DNA of 64,000 bases from Kitasatospora kifunensis (GCF_014203855.1 NZ_JACHJV010000001.1:1984001-2048000); one strand, 5' to 3'; numbered from the stretch's first letter, positions 10,301 through 18,491 are shown. Notes: generated by a model from the letters alone, not told the origin. Translations and numbers: made by a program.

Positions 10301-13300
10301 CCTCGGGCAGCAATCCGATGCTGCTCACCGCGGCCTCGGAGAAGAAGGCCGTCACCGGGCCATGCGGCACCCAGGCCACGGCGGCGAACACCACCTCCGA
10401 TGCCCGGACCCTCTACGACGGCAAGCCCTTCGGGCAGTTGGGCGACCCGGGTGACGTCACCAGTACCCAGGTCCTCGACCACTACGACGGCGGCGGGAAC
10501 CCCGTCTACGTCAACGCAGGCAGCCTCGGCTCTGACGCCTACGGCCGACCCCTGACAAGCATTGCAACCGACGGCTCGACCTACGACGGCTCCGGTAACC
10601 AACTCACCGCCCCCACCGTGTCCACACCGGCCACCACCCGCACCGCCTACACTCCCGCGACCGGCGCGGCGCCCACCTCGGTGAGTGTCACCGGACCACT
10701 GGGATCCGGCTGGACCACCACCACCGCCCAGGACCCGGGGCGCGGCCTGCCCCTCACCAGCACCGATGAGAACGGGCGCACCACCACCGAGCAGTACGAC
10801 GGCCTCGGCCGCCTGACCGCCGTGTGGGTCCCAGGTCGGAGCCCCGGCAGCGACCCCGACCCGAACGAGAAGTTCTCCTACGCCCTCAACGGCACCACCG
10901 GGCCGTCGTTCGTGATGACGCAGTCCCTCAACGAGGCCGGCGGCGGCTACGCCTCCAAGACCGAGCTGTACGACGGCCTGGGGCGGCTGCGCCAGACCCA
11001 GAGCACCACACCGGCCCGGCAGGCCGGGCGGCTGATCACCGACACCGCCTACGACTCACACGGCTGGCCGATCAAGACCTCGAACCCGTACTACGACCCG
11101 AGCAGCCTGCCCTCCGGCAGCATCTTCTCGGCACAGGGCGACTCGCAGATCCCCGCCCAGACCTGGGCCAGCTACGACGGCCAGGGCCGCGTGGTGCGCA
11201 GCGAGTTCCGCTCCTACGCCAAGCTGCAGTGGGCCACCAGCACCGCCTACCCCGGGGCCGACCGCACCGATGTGACCCCGCCGAGCGGCGGCACACCGAC
11301 CAGCACCGTCACCGACGCGCGTGGCCGCACCAGCGCACTGTGGCAGTACCATGCCGCCAGCCCGACCGGAAGCGCCGGCGACGCCGACATCACCTCCTAC
11401 ACCTACACACCCGTCGGCCAGCCCGCGGCCCGTACCGACGCGGCCGGCAACACCTGGACCTACCAGTACGACCTGCGCGGCCGGCAGACCTCGGCCACCG
11501 ACCCGGACACCGGCACCACCCAGACGTTCTACGACGTCAACTCCCGTATCGACCACACCACCGATGCCCGCGGCAGCACCCTCGCCTACACCTACGACCT
11601 GCTGGGCCGTAAGACGGGCATGTACAACGGGAGTGTCAACCCGGCCAACCAGCTGGCCTCGTGGACCTTCGACACGCTGGCCAAGGGCCAGCCGACCTCC
11701 GCCACCCGCTACGTCGGCGGCGCGAGCGGCGCGGCCTACACCCAGGCCGTCACCGGCTACGACACCCTCTACCATTCCCTGGGCTCCTCGACGACCATCC
11801 CATCCGCCGAGGGCGCACTGGCCGGTACGTACACCACGAGTTACAGCTACACCCCGATCCTGGGCACGCTCTCCACCGTCAGCTACCCCGCGCTCGGCGG
11901 CCTGCCGGCCGAAACCACCGGCAACAGCTATACCTACACGGGACTCCTGACGGGCAGCATGAGCCGCGGGCAGACCATTGTCGGAGACATGCAGTACGAC
12001 GCGCTGGCCCGCCCCGTGCGCACGACCGTGGGTGACCCTGGTCTTCAGGTGGTCTCCACCCAGCAGTACGACTGGGCCACTGGACACGTCATCAGCTCCT
12101 ACGTCGACAAGGAGCTCGGCACCACCTCCGTCGACCAGACCAGCTACACCTACAACCCGGCCGGCGCGATCACTTCGGTGACCGACCTGCAGGACGCCTC
12201 CGCCAGCGACCAGCAGTGCTTCACCTACGACTACCTCGGCCGCCTGAGCAACGCCTGGACCGACACCGGTGGCACGCACACCACTGCTGACTGGACCGAC
12301 TCCTCCGGCACCAAGCACGGCACCGGAAGCTCCGACACCGTCCCCGGCATCGGCAGCTGCAACAACGCGAGCGGCCCCGCCGTCAACGCGGGCAGGCCGT
12401 CCGTCGGCGGACCCGCCCCGTACTGGCAGTCGTACAGCTACGACCGGACAGGCAACCGCACCAAGCTGGTCCAGCACGACGTCACCGGAGACCTGAACAA
12501 GGACCTGACGACCGCGCAGACCTTCCCCTCCCCCGGCACCGTCAACAACGGCTCCGGCGGCCCCCACACCCTGCAGACCAGCCAGCGCAGCACCAGTGCG
12601 GGCACGAGCGCGGCCAGCTCGGACACGTACGACAAGGCCGGCAACACCACACAGGTGAGCAACCCGGTGGGGGACTTCGTGCTGCCGACAGGGACGACCC
12701 TGATGCCCGGTCAGAGTGTGTCGTCGAATGCCGCGACCCTGATGATGCAGACGGACGGGAATCTGGTCCTGACGTCGAAGCGGACCGGGAACGTGCTGTG
12801 GGCGGACAACAACTCCTACGGCCATCAGGGCGCGTGGGCGACCATGCAGCCCGACGGCAACTTCGTGGTCTACGACACCAACCACAACGCCCTCTGGGCG
12901 TCCGGAACCAACGGCAACGCCGGCGCCTACCTCGTCCTCCAGGACGACAGCAACCTGGTCCTCTATTCCTCGGGCGTCAAGCGGGCCTTGTGGAACAGCA
13001 ACACCTACAACACCGCCGACGCGAACAGCGGGGCCACCCTCAGCTGGGACGTGGAGGACAAGCTCGCCAGCATCAACCAGGGCGGCAGCACCACCTCCTA
13101 CCTGTACGACGCCGACGGCAACCAGCTCATCCGTCGCGACCCGGGCAAGACCACCATCAACCTCGGCGCCGATGAGCTCACCCTCAACACCGCCAACGGC
13201 TCCCTCAGCGACGTCCGCACCCTCGCCGCCCCCGGCGGCCTGACCCTGACCCGCGTCACCGCCGCCATCGGCGGCGGCACCCTGCTGATCCAGGCCACCG

Positions 13301-14880
13301 ACCCGCACGGCACCGCCAACGTCCAGATCAACACCGACGCCAACCAGAGCGTCGCCCACCGCCCAACCGACCCCTTCGGCAACCCCCGCGGCAAGCTCAC
13401 CCCCACCGACAACTGGGCCGGCGACAAGGGCTTCGTCGGCGGCACACTCGACACGGCAACGGAGTTGACCAACCTCGGCGCCCGCGAGTACCAGCCGAGC
13501 ACGGGACGCTTCCTCAACCCCGACCCGCTCTTCGACCCCGCCGACCCACAGCAGTGGAACGGCTACGCCTACAGCAACAACGACCCGGTCGACTACGAGG
13601 ACCCCACCGGCCTGAAGGTTTGGGATCCGGACAGCGGCACTGAGGGAGCTACCGGCGCGCAACTCGAGGCCAACATCAGCAAGAAAGCCGAGGCCGCCGA
13701 AAACCCGGTCTACCAGGAGCGGGCTTTTCACAACTGGGCCAAGAACATCCAGGACCAAGCCAAGCAGGACCAGCAGAACTACACGAAGAAGCATTGCAGC
13801 GGACTTGGTAGGACCCGGTACTGCTATTCAAAGCAGGACGAGGACCAGAAGGCTGCCGAGCGCGACCAGCTTGGAAAGCTCCTGGCGGACATGACTGTCG
13901 TCATCCCGGCCTACAAGTGCATGGCCGGAGGTGGCGACGGCGGCAAGAACCAGGAAGACTGCGACACCATAGGCGCATTCATGTCCATGCCTGAGGCCGG
14001 CCAGTTCCTGCGCGATTTTTCTGAGATGAAGGCGCTCGATAAGTCGATAGCCGAAGCCTGTGAGCACAGCTTTGTTGCGGGAACTCTCGTTCTCATGGCC
14101 GATGGCTCGCGCAGGAAAATTGAGGACGTCAAGGTTGGCGATGAGATAGCCAACACGCAGCCAGGTGACCCGGGTCTCCAGAATCACCGAGTCGATGAGG
14201 TTCACAGAACCACCACCGACGTCGACTTCACGACGCTCACCATTTCGACTGCCGACGGCCTGAAGAACATCTCCTCCACGTCGAACCACCCCTACTACGA
14301 CGTCACCACCCGAGCCTGGCAGAACGCCGGCACGGTCAAGCCGGGCGACAGGCTGCAGACGCCTGACGGCACCGTTGTGGTCTTCGGTACGCGTTCGTAC
14401 GTACAGCCGCAGGTCACGTACGACCTGACGGTCCATGGCGTTCACACGTACTATGTGCTGGCCGGTAACACGCCGGTGCTGGTACATAATTCCAACTGCG
14501 GCTCCTTCATGCAGATGTATGAGGGGGGCGGTGGAGTTATTGCAGATCTGAACAATGGTGCATTGAGCATGGCGGTGGAGCGGGGCGGGAGCTCCGTTTC
14601 GGGTGGGCAAATGTTCGCCGATGTCATGAATCATTTCGGCCCCGAAAATGTCACGTCATTCCAGGCTAAATGGGTTTCCGCAATGCCGAGCAACCTCGAT
14701 GCCTTTAATGCGAACCTTAGGGCTGGAATGTCCTACGAGGATGCGGCTGCAAATACCTTCACTGGTCACATGGCTGGAAAGTACGGAATGACTGCTGTGA
14801 CGGTCGACAGAAGCAAGCTCGTGGGTGAGTTCGGCAACTACACCAACGTTGAGCCCGTATTTTCGCGACCTGTAGGGTAG
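7330..14880 (+). CDS. RHS/YD-repeat polymorphic toxin with embedded B_lectin domain, Hint domain and variable C-terminal tip
   Basis: About 2,516 residues. GTG 7330 is chosen because GGGGAG lies 5 bases upstream and a clean signal peptide follows (SALVVVLAMMVGLPASALA); ATG 7258 is the alternative. Order: N-terminal SpvB/TcdB-like beta region (about 8270-8500); many YD repeats (10.5-13.1 kb: YDGLGRL, YDLRGRQTS, YDYLGRL); a B_lectin insertion at 12.66-13.02 kb (MQTDGNLVL, MQPDGNFVVY, LQDDSNLVLY); the RHS core end REYQPSTGRFLNPDPLF, then SNNDPVDYEDPTGL; a helical pre-toxin linker; a Hint domain from Cys at 14059 (CEHSFVAGTLVLMADG) to VLVHN at 14490; and a 129-residue tip (14491-14877) I cannot assign. 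In known RHS systems the shell encloses the toxin and Hint releases it. The tip has more A/T at third codon positions than the body, consistent with an exchanged cassette. Secretion and toxicity are inferred. Confidence 0.88.
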   Translation: MGALRARDRVDGGSRSSHRGLSLVSALVVVLAMMVGLPASALAAGGTDHRKVWVPPNTPLGRDSEAVKGGTLKVRPLDKPPAYPVPHDWAPDNTPVAQAGSATLTLGADSAEARAARAASGGASPASGGGALVQAGQLPVALAPKDATAGSRSVKVQVTDAAAGKAVGVDGPLIALTGVSDASSDDLKVALDLKALQGKGLAADRAQLVALPACALTTPDVAECRKQTPIAASADVSAGQLTADVALPAASTTAGASATKPTGGIVQSSFTTSAVQASDTAAAPMVLAAVSGASGSAGSYKATSLSPSMAWTSGSNVGNFTYSYPIQTPAGLGALAPKVALVYDSSAVDGKTSATNAQASWIGDGWDYQPGFIERSYKGCDKDGITGSGDLCWGGQNAVLNLSGHTGTLVRDDSTGAWHLQGDDGSKVEQLTGAPNGLPTGEYWRVTTSDGTQYYFGQNHLPGGDGSDPATNSAWSEPVYSPNNGDPCYNSGSGQGSWCTMGWRWNLDYVVDTHQNLITYGYATETNSYSRGGGQNNGNGTLTSYTRGGYLKQIAYGQRLPDQVAAKGTLNPAAQVVFTTSERCLPSGGITCSDAQRTTANATSWPDVPLDQACDGSSTCTNYSPTFFTTKRLTGISTVVFVNSTPVTVDSWALTQSFPDPGDGTKPALWLASIARTGSDGQSGVTLPAVSFTARELSNRVDGLVPAAPMFNRPRIQQITTETGGQIGIVYSDPACSRVRNVMPASEDGNTLPCIPVKWYLPGSTSPDPVNDWFNKPLVTDVTEQDAITGAGMLKDTHYTYNGDAAWHRNDSEFTDPKTRTWDSFRGYQSVTTTTGSAYPGEAPKTQTTVTFLRGMDGDYRADGTARSIQVPNPLGGPAVTDSDWLAGNKLATQTFDQAGGNVVAMSGSTTNGQQTTATHKQSGNMPDLVARYPASQATATSMAKLANGSWRTTTTVTTTDPAHANRITQIDDQGDGTQAAPEICTSVNYASGSNPMLLTAASEKKAVTGPCGTQATAANTTSDARTLYDGKPFGQLGDPGDVTSTQVLDHYDGGGNPVYVNAGSLGSDAYGRPLTSIATDGSTYDGSGNQLTAPTVSTPATTRTAYTPATGAAPTSVSVTGPLGSGWTTTTAQDPGRGLPLTSTDENGRTTTEQYDGLGRLTAVWVPGRSPGSDPDPNEKFSYALNGTTGPSFVMTQSLNEAGGGYASKTELYDGLGRLRQTQSTTPARQAGRLITDTAYDSHGWPIKTSNPYYDPSSLPSGSIFSAQGDSQIPAQTWASYDGQGRVVRSEFRSYAKLQWATSTAYPGADRTDVTPPSGGTPTSTVTDARGRTSALWQYHAASPTGSAGDADITSYTYTPVGQPAARTDAAGNTWTYQYDLRGRQTSATDPDTGTTQTFYDVNSRIDHTTDARGSTLAYTYDLLGRKTGMYNGSVNPANQLASWTFDTLAKGQPTSATRYVGGASGAAYTQAVTGYDTLYHSLGSSTTIPSAEGALAGTYTTSYSYTPILGTLSTVSYPALGGLPAETTGNSYTYTGLLTGSMSRGQTIVGDMQYDALARPVRTTVGDPGLQVVSTQQYDWATGHVISSYVDKELGTTSVDQTSYTYNPAGAITSVTDLQDASASDQQCFTYDYLGRLSNAWTDTGGTHTTADWTDSSGTKHGTGSSDTVPGIGSCNNASGPAVNAGRPSVGGPAPYWQSYSYDRTGNRTKLVQHDVTGDLNKDLTTAQTFPSPGTVNNGSGGPHTLQTSQRSTSAGTSAASSDTYDKAGNTTQVSNPVGDFVLPTGTTLMPGQSVSSNAATLMMQTDGNLVLTSKRTGNVLWADNNSYGHQGAWATMQPDGNFVVYDTNHNALWASGTNGNAGAYLVLQDDSNLVLYSSGVKRALWNSNTYNTADANSGATLSWDVEDKLASINQGGSTTSYLYDADGNQLIRRDPGKTTINLGADELTLNTANGSLSDVRTLAAPGGLTLTRVTAAIGGGTLLIQATDPHGTANVQINTDANQSVAHRPTDPFGNPRGKLTPTDNWAGDKGFVGGTLDTATELTNLGAREYQPSTGRFLNPDPLFDPADPQQWNGYAYSNNDPVDYEDPTGLKVWDPDSGTEGATGAQLEANISKKAEAAENPVYQERAFHNWAKNIQDQAKQDQQNYTKKHCSGLGRTRYCYSKQDEDQKAAERDQLGKLLADMTVVIPAYKCMAGGGDGGKNQEDCDTIGAFMSMPEAGQFLRDFSEMKALDKSIAEACEHSFVAGTLVLMADGSRRKIEDVKVGDEIANTQPGDPGLQNHRVDEVHRTTTDVDFTTLTISTADGLKNISSTSNHPYYDVTTRAWQNAGTVKPGDRLQTPDGTVVVFGTRSYVQPQVTYDLTVHGVHTYYVLAGNTPVLVHNSNCGSFMQMYEGGGGVIADLNNGALSMAVERGGSSVSGGQMFADVMNHFGPENVTSFQAKWVSAMPSNLDAFNANLRAGMSYEDAAANTFTGHMAGKYGMTAVTVDRSKLVGEFGNYTNVEPVFSRPVG

Positions 14881-15153
14881 GTGAGTGTCTTGGATGGCCA
14901 GGCCGCACTGCGAGACCTTGTTGTTGAGGGGGCAACCTTTTTGGAGGTGCTCGAATTCCTATCTCAACGAGGTCCTCGAGCCCTTACTCCGCTTGAGTTT
15001 CTCAGAGTATTCCAGGAGGAGCTTGGGATCTCGTTCATCGAATCACGGAACATGCTGGAGTATTTCGACCCCCATATGAAACCGATTGTCGATGTGGAGC
15101 TCATTAACAAACGCGGGCGCCTCCTCCTTCAGAGGTTCAACCCAATTGACTGA
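14881..15153 (+). CDS. Probable immunity protein for the RHS toxin tip
   Basis: 90-residue cytoplasmic protein with no signal peptide. The GTG at 14881 begins immediately after the TAG of the RHS gene, so translation is probably coupled. It is rich in acidic and hydrophobic residues (FLEVLEFLSQRG, LEFLRVFQEELGISF, FDPHMKPIVDVEL) and mostly helical by appearance. Its codons are less GC-rich than those of the RHS body, like the toxin tip before it. No family was recognised; the immunity call rests on position, size and shared composition, which is how such proteins are usually found. It would bind and block the 129-residue tip encoded by 14491-14877. Confidence 0.6.
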   Translation: MSVLDGQAALRDLVVEGATFLEVLEFLSQRGPRALTPLEFLRVFQEELGISFIESRNMLEYFDPHMKPIVDVELINKRGRLLLQRFNPID

Positions 15154-15175
15154 CGGGCCCTAAAATTGGGGTGAT

Positions 15176-15915
15176 TCACAAGAGAAGGGCCTTGACGAAC
15201 ATTTCGGCGAGGCCCTTCTGAGCGTCTTGACGGCAACGTGAGCGGACGGGTGCTGCACAAAGCGGCAGATCGTCACCGTCGTAGGGCTCGACACGGACGT
15301 ATGCGGGGTGCTGTAACGCGTTGCTGAGGGCATCGATGGCTTGGCGCTGGAGACGGAGTCGGACGTGGGCGTACACCGTAGCGGTCACGCCGATGTGGGC
15401 GTGGCCGAGTAGCTCCTTGATGACAACCAGCTCGACGCCCTGTTCGAGAAGCGGGGTCGCCGCTGAGTGCCTCAGATCGTGAAAGCGGATGCGGCGGAGC
15501 AGGGCGGTGAAGTGTCGGGTGAGCGTGGCTCCTTCGATCGGGCTCCGTCGGGCCGGGTGAAGACGTATCCGCTGTTCTGCCAGTTCTGGCCGCTGCCTCG
15601 CGCTCGTTGCGTTGCTGGTCACGGTGGCGTACAAGTGAGTGCAGGCATGGTGTGGGCAGGGCGATGCGCCGCTCGGAGCTGTGGGTCTTCGTCGGGAGGG
15701 CGGTCAGGCCGCCGGTGTTGGTGCGCTGGAGCGTGCGTCGGATGCTGGCGGTGCCGCCTGCGAGGTCGAGGTCTTCCCAGCGCAAGCCGAGGAGTTCGCC
15801 CTTGCGGAGCCCGGTGCGCAGGGCGAGTTCGAACAGCGCGTGCAGACGGTGACCGCTGGTGGCAGTGAGGAACGCGCGGGCTTCCTGGGCGCTGAGGGGT
15901 TTGAACGGCGGGGCC
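15176..15915 (-). pseudogene. Tyrosine recombinase (phage-type integrase), 5'-truncated and frameshifted
   Basis: Only the catalytic domain is left. Reading from about 15915 down: FKPLSAQEARAF, then TGLRKGELLGLRWEDLDL (catalytic Arg I), a first -1 shift near 15585-15595, QNWQNSGYVFTRPDGA in a second frame, another -1 shift near 15538-15546, then FHDLRHSAAT (HxxR box), LLGHAHIGVT and VYAHV (nucleophile Tyr). The N-terminal arm- and core-binding domains are missing: upstream DNA reads as no integrase sequence in any frame before the XRE gene. The 3' end carries GTTGCCGTCA, a sequence found repeated near actinomycete integrases and plausibly an arm-type site. A second, more decayed copy lies at 19421-19705. 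This integrase cannot be active as read. Confidence 0.8.
15184..15218. terminator. Terminator hairpin after the toxin/immunity pair
   Basis: GAAGGGCCT and AGGCCCTTC form a perfect 9-bp stem with a 17-base loop, 30 bases after the immunity stop. It also overlaps the 3' end of the minus-strand integrase relic. Confidence 0.6.
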
Positions 15916-16188
15916 GGGTGTAAGTGCGGACGCCTCATCAGGTTCCGGGTGCCGGGGCTCCGGCCCGCACGCGCTGCAGTTCGGCCCGCGTCTGCCTCAG
16001 ATCGGCGAAGGTGGTCAAGCATTGACCTCATCCTGGAGGCCAGCGCCAAGCCGAAGCGAGACCACCGCGCGGAAGCCCGGCTGAACCCAGCGAGCAGGAT
16101 CACCCAGTCGGCTAAGGTCTCCCGCTGTTCACGTCGGGTCTTGGCAGACGGCGTACCGTTGGCGCGGAACGAAGTCACAGGTGCAGGG

Positions 16189-16248
16189 ATGGCCATGGCG
16201 GAGAGTATTGGGGACCGGATCGGGCGGTTGCGGCGGCGCCGGGTATGA
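16189..16248 (+). pseudogene. Cut-off first exon-like stub of the XRE regulator
   Basis: ATG 16189 encodes MAMAESIGDRIGRLRRRRV and stops at TGA 16246. The sequence is exactly what precedes MTQEQLAEASG in intact XRE/TPR regulators (GDRIGRLRRRRGMTQEQ). One G missing in CCGGGTATG (16240-16247) explains the break. The stop overlaps the next ATG as ATGA. Confidence 0.7.
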
Positions 16249-17420
16249 CGCAGGAGCAGTTGGCGGAGGCGTCCGGGGTGTCGGTGGCGACGATTCGGAA
16301 GTTGGAGCGCAACGATCGTGAGAGCGCTCGCATGGGCACGTTGCGTCAGCTCGCCCAGGCGTTGGGCGTGAAGACGACGGATCTGATGCAGACCGGGCCG
16401 ATCGAAGCTCCGCTCGCTCCGGAGGTCGACCCGGCTGGGATTCTGGCGATCCGTCGAGTCATCACGCCTACCAGGGGCCTGGGCCGGGTAGCTCATGCTG
16501 ATGACGTTCACGACGCCCCGACCATCACCGGGGTCCGGGCGTCGGTGCGTGAAGGCAACCGCCTCTATCAGGGTGACGACTACGCGGCCACGCTGGGAGC
16601 ATTGCCGAGTGTGCTGACCGAGGCCGCCCAGGTCGCCGAACTGGCCAAAGGAGAAGCTCGGTTGGCGGCCCTGGAAGTGCAAGCGCAGGCGTACCAGTTG
16701 GCAGGCTCCACGTTGATCCACCTACGGCATGACGATCTCGCCTACCAGGCGCTGAACCGGGCCATCGACCTGGCCGAGCGCAGCGGCAACCAGGTCCTCG
16801 GCGCGTCCGCAGTGGTCTCGCTGTGCTGGCTGCTACTACGCCAGCGCCGCTTCGACGAGGCCGAAGACGTGGCCGTCGCCACCGCGGACGCCATCGAGCC
16901 GTCCTTCCGGCACTCCACCGCCAGCCACCTCGGCACCTGGGGCTGGCTGCTGCTGCGAGGATCAGCGGCGGCCGTGCGCAACAACCGCACTCCAGAAGCG
17001 GACGAGATGATCCGGCAGGCCAAGGCCGCAGCCGTCCTGGTCGGCCGGGACGTGATCGACTACCACGAGTACTGGACGACCTTCGGCCCCAACACCGTGG
17101 CCATGAAGGAGGTCGAGAACGCCATGGTCCTGCGCGAGTACGGCAAGGCCCTGCAACTCTCCGGACAGGTCACCGCACCCGCACGCTCCACCTCCAACAA
17201 CCGCAACCGCCACCTGCTCGACCTCGCCGCCGCCCACACCGAACAACGCGACCACGCACCGGCCACCGAGATCCTGATGAGCATCAAGCGGGCCGCCCCC
17301 GAATGGCTGCGCTACCAGCGCTACGCCCGCGACATCGCCACCACCCTCGTCACCCGACGCAAGCGCGGCCTGCCCCCACAACTCGTCGAACTCGCCGACT
17401 TCCTGGCCGTCGAACTCTGA
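16245..17420 (+). CDS. XRE-family regulator with C-terminal TPR-like region, frameshifted at its N-terminus
   Basis: 391 residues as read from ATG 16245. The HTH is TQEQLAEASGVSVATIRKLERN followed by TLRQLAQALGV; helix 1 of the HTH is encoded out of frame just upstream (16189-16248). From about residue 90 onward there are helical tetratricopeptide-like repeats (YQALNRAIDLAERSG, RRFDEAEDVAVATADAI, EYGKALQLSGQV). This architecture is common in actinomycetes, often beside integrative elements or signalling genes. Translation could restart at the ATGA overlap, giving a protein without helix 1 and so probably weak in DNA binding. A resolvase-like gene follows 179 bases downstream. Targets unknown; a single-base sequencing error is the alternative explanation. 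Confidence 0.75.
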   Translation: MTQEQLAEASGVSVATIRKLERNDRESARMGTLRQLAQALGVKTTDLMQTGPIEAPLAPEVDPAGILAIRRVITPTRGLGRVAHADDVHDAPTITGVRASVREGNRLYQGDDYAATLGALPSVLTEAAQVAELAKGEARLAALEVQAQAYQLAGSTLIHLRHDDLAYQALNRAIDLAERSGNQVLGASAVVSLCWLLLRQRRFDEAEDVAVATADAIEPSFRHSTASHLGTWGWLLLRGSAAAVRNNRTPEADEMIRQAKAAAVLVGRDVIDYHEYWTTFGPNTVAMKEVENAMVLREYGKALQLSGQVTAPARSTSNNRNRHLLDLAAAHTEQRDHAPATEILMSIKRAAPEWLRYQRYARDIATTLVTRRKRGLPPQLVELADFLAVEL

Positions 17421-17599
17421 CCAGCCCGGCAGAGACACTACGTATCAGATCCACATCAGGCGGCAGACGAACTGACCCCGCACGTTCCTGGGCTACTCAA
17501 CCCGGACGCCCCACGATCTCAGTAACCGCACGAACGGCACGGACCGTGAGAGCGTCACCAACGCTCCCGCGCCGAGCCGAACTGAGATAGGACGAAGAG

Positions 17600-17935
17600 A
17601 TGACCAAGCCCGCGCAGCCCACCGCCGTCGTCTACCTGTGCACCGCCAAGGACGAGCCGGTCGTCACCCGGAAGGCGATGTGCGAGCGGATCGCCCGCGA
17701 ATCGGGGATGCACCTCGCGGGCGTCATCCACGACGACAAGGGCGCCACCGAACCCGACCAGCGCCGAGGACTCACCTACACACTCCAGATGCTCCTCGAC
17801 GGCGACGCCGACACCATCATCGTCCCCACCGGCGAGATGCTCTCCGTCCTGCCTGACGAGAAGGCCCGGGTCAGCCGGTCCGTCAGGAAGGCCGGCGGCC
17901 GAATCATCGTGGCCAGCGAAGTGAGCGCCCGATAG
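17600..17935 (+). CDS. Resolvase-like N-terminal domain protein lacking the catalytic serine
   Basis: 111 residues from ATG 17600, with a possible purine-rich ribosome site (AGGACGAAGAG) directly upstream. The fold pattern resembles the serine-recombinase catalytic domain: VVYLCTAKDE at the position of the usual YxRVS strand, a helix with MCERIARESGMHLAGVIHDD, TYTLQMLLDGDADTIIVP and a final GGRIIVASE. The nucleophile Ser is replaced (CTA instead of RVS) and no DNA-binding domain follows, so recombinase activity is unlikely. It follows the XRE/TPR gene in the same direction and may be its partner, or a leftover of the mobile element. Function unknown; the family link is by pattern only. Confidence 0.55.
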   Translation: MTKPAQPTAVVYLCTAKDEPVVTRKAMCERIARESGMHLAGVIHDDKGATEPDQRRGLTYTLQMLLDGDADTIIVPTGEMLSVLPDEKARVSRSVRKAGGRIIVASEVSAR

Positions 17936-18060
17936 CTAAGCCTGGCCTCGCCGTCTTCGCACAAGGCTGCCGCCTCGGGCGTATGGAGCGGGTCTCTCGA
18001 CCATCGGCTGTGCCGCAGCCCAGTGATGGAGTGCGTCGAAACTTTCCTTACGAGTTCAAA

Positions 18061-18082
18061 GCGGCCCGCCTACGCGGGCCGC
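18061..18082. terminator. Strong GC hairpin downstream of the resolvase-like gene
   Basis: GCGGCCCGC and GCGGGCCGC form a perfect 9-bp stem with loop CTAC, 126 bases after the resolvase-like stop. Terminator-like; no T-run. Confidence 0.55.
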
Positions 18083-18384
18083 GCGCGCCAGCAGGCCGAG
18101 TAGGGCCGGGGTGGCCTGGCAACAGACCAGAGCCGGGCCAGCCGAGGAAGCCGGAATCGGTCAGCTTCCAGGCTGGTTCTCCGGGTTGGCACTGATCGCG
18201 AAGGTCAGCGGCTTGCCGTAGGCAGCATGGCCCAGTGGCAACGCTCCATGGCGAGGCGCGGTGCTCAGGCGCGGGCCGGGCGGCGAAGCGTGCTCTACCC
18301 ACCTACCCGGGCAGGACACCGAGCAAAGCCCGCTCCACCGCCCTCACTGCCACCCGCCTCAAAACCCAGACTGATGTCGACCAC

Positions 18385-18405
18385 TGACGGCAAAGCTGAC
18401 GGCAA
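18385..18405. repeat. Tandem TGACGGCAA repeats, candidate integrase arm-type sites
   Basis: TGACGGCAA occurs at 18385-18393 and 18397-18405, 12 bases apart (about one helical turn). The same word occurs at 15228-15236 and 19434-19442, within the 3' ends of the two integrase relics, always in the same orientation. Such phased repeats beside tyrosine-integrase genes are typical arm-binding sites; the assignment is inferred. Confidence 0.45.
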
Positions 18406-18491
18406 CAGGGCCGGACAGCAACGCAGCTCCACGGACCTTGATGGACCGGTAGATTGCTACTCACCTACGAAAACGTAGTCAGAAAGGGGCC

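Larger units (their letters stand above)
17936..18491. other. Non-coding stretch within the mobile segment
   Basis: About 555 bases with no convincing gene in six frames; open frames here have atypical composition and no recognisable domain. It contains a strong hairpin (18061-18082) and two direct TGACGGCAA repeats (18385-18405). The last 40 bases lead in frame into the orphan Hint remnant (the frame opens at 18453). Confidence 0.6.

Noticed and set aside
11056..13794. A 912-residue minus-strand open frame opposite the RHS gene
   Set aside because: Low-complexity Gly/Val/Ala composition typical of antisense of GC-rich coding DNA; no domain, and the plus strand has clear YD repeats.
14491..14877. 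Assigning the RHS tip to a named toxin family such as a deaminase or nuclease
   Set aside because: No catalytic motif (HxE/PCxxC, HNH, EndoU His-His-Lys) could be seen.
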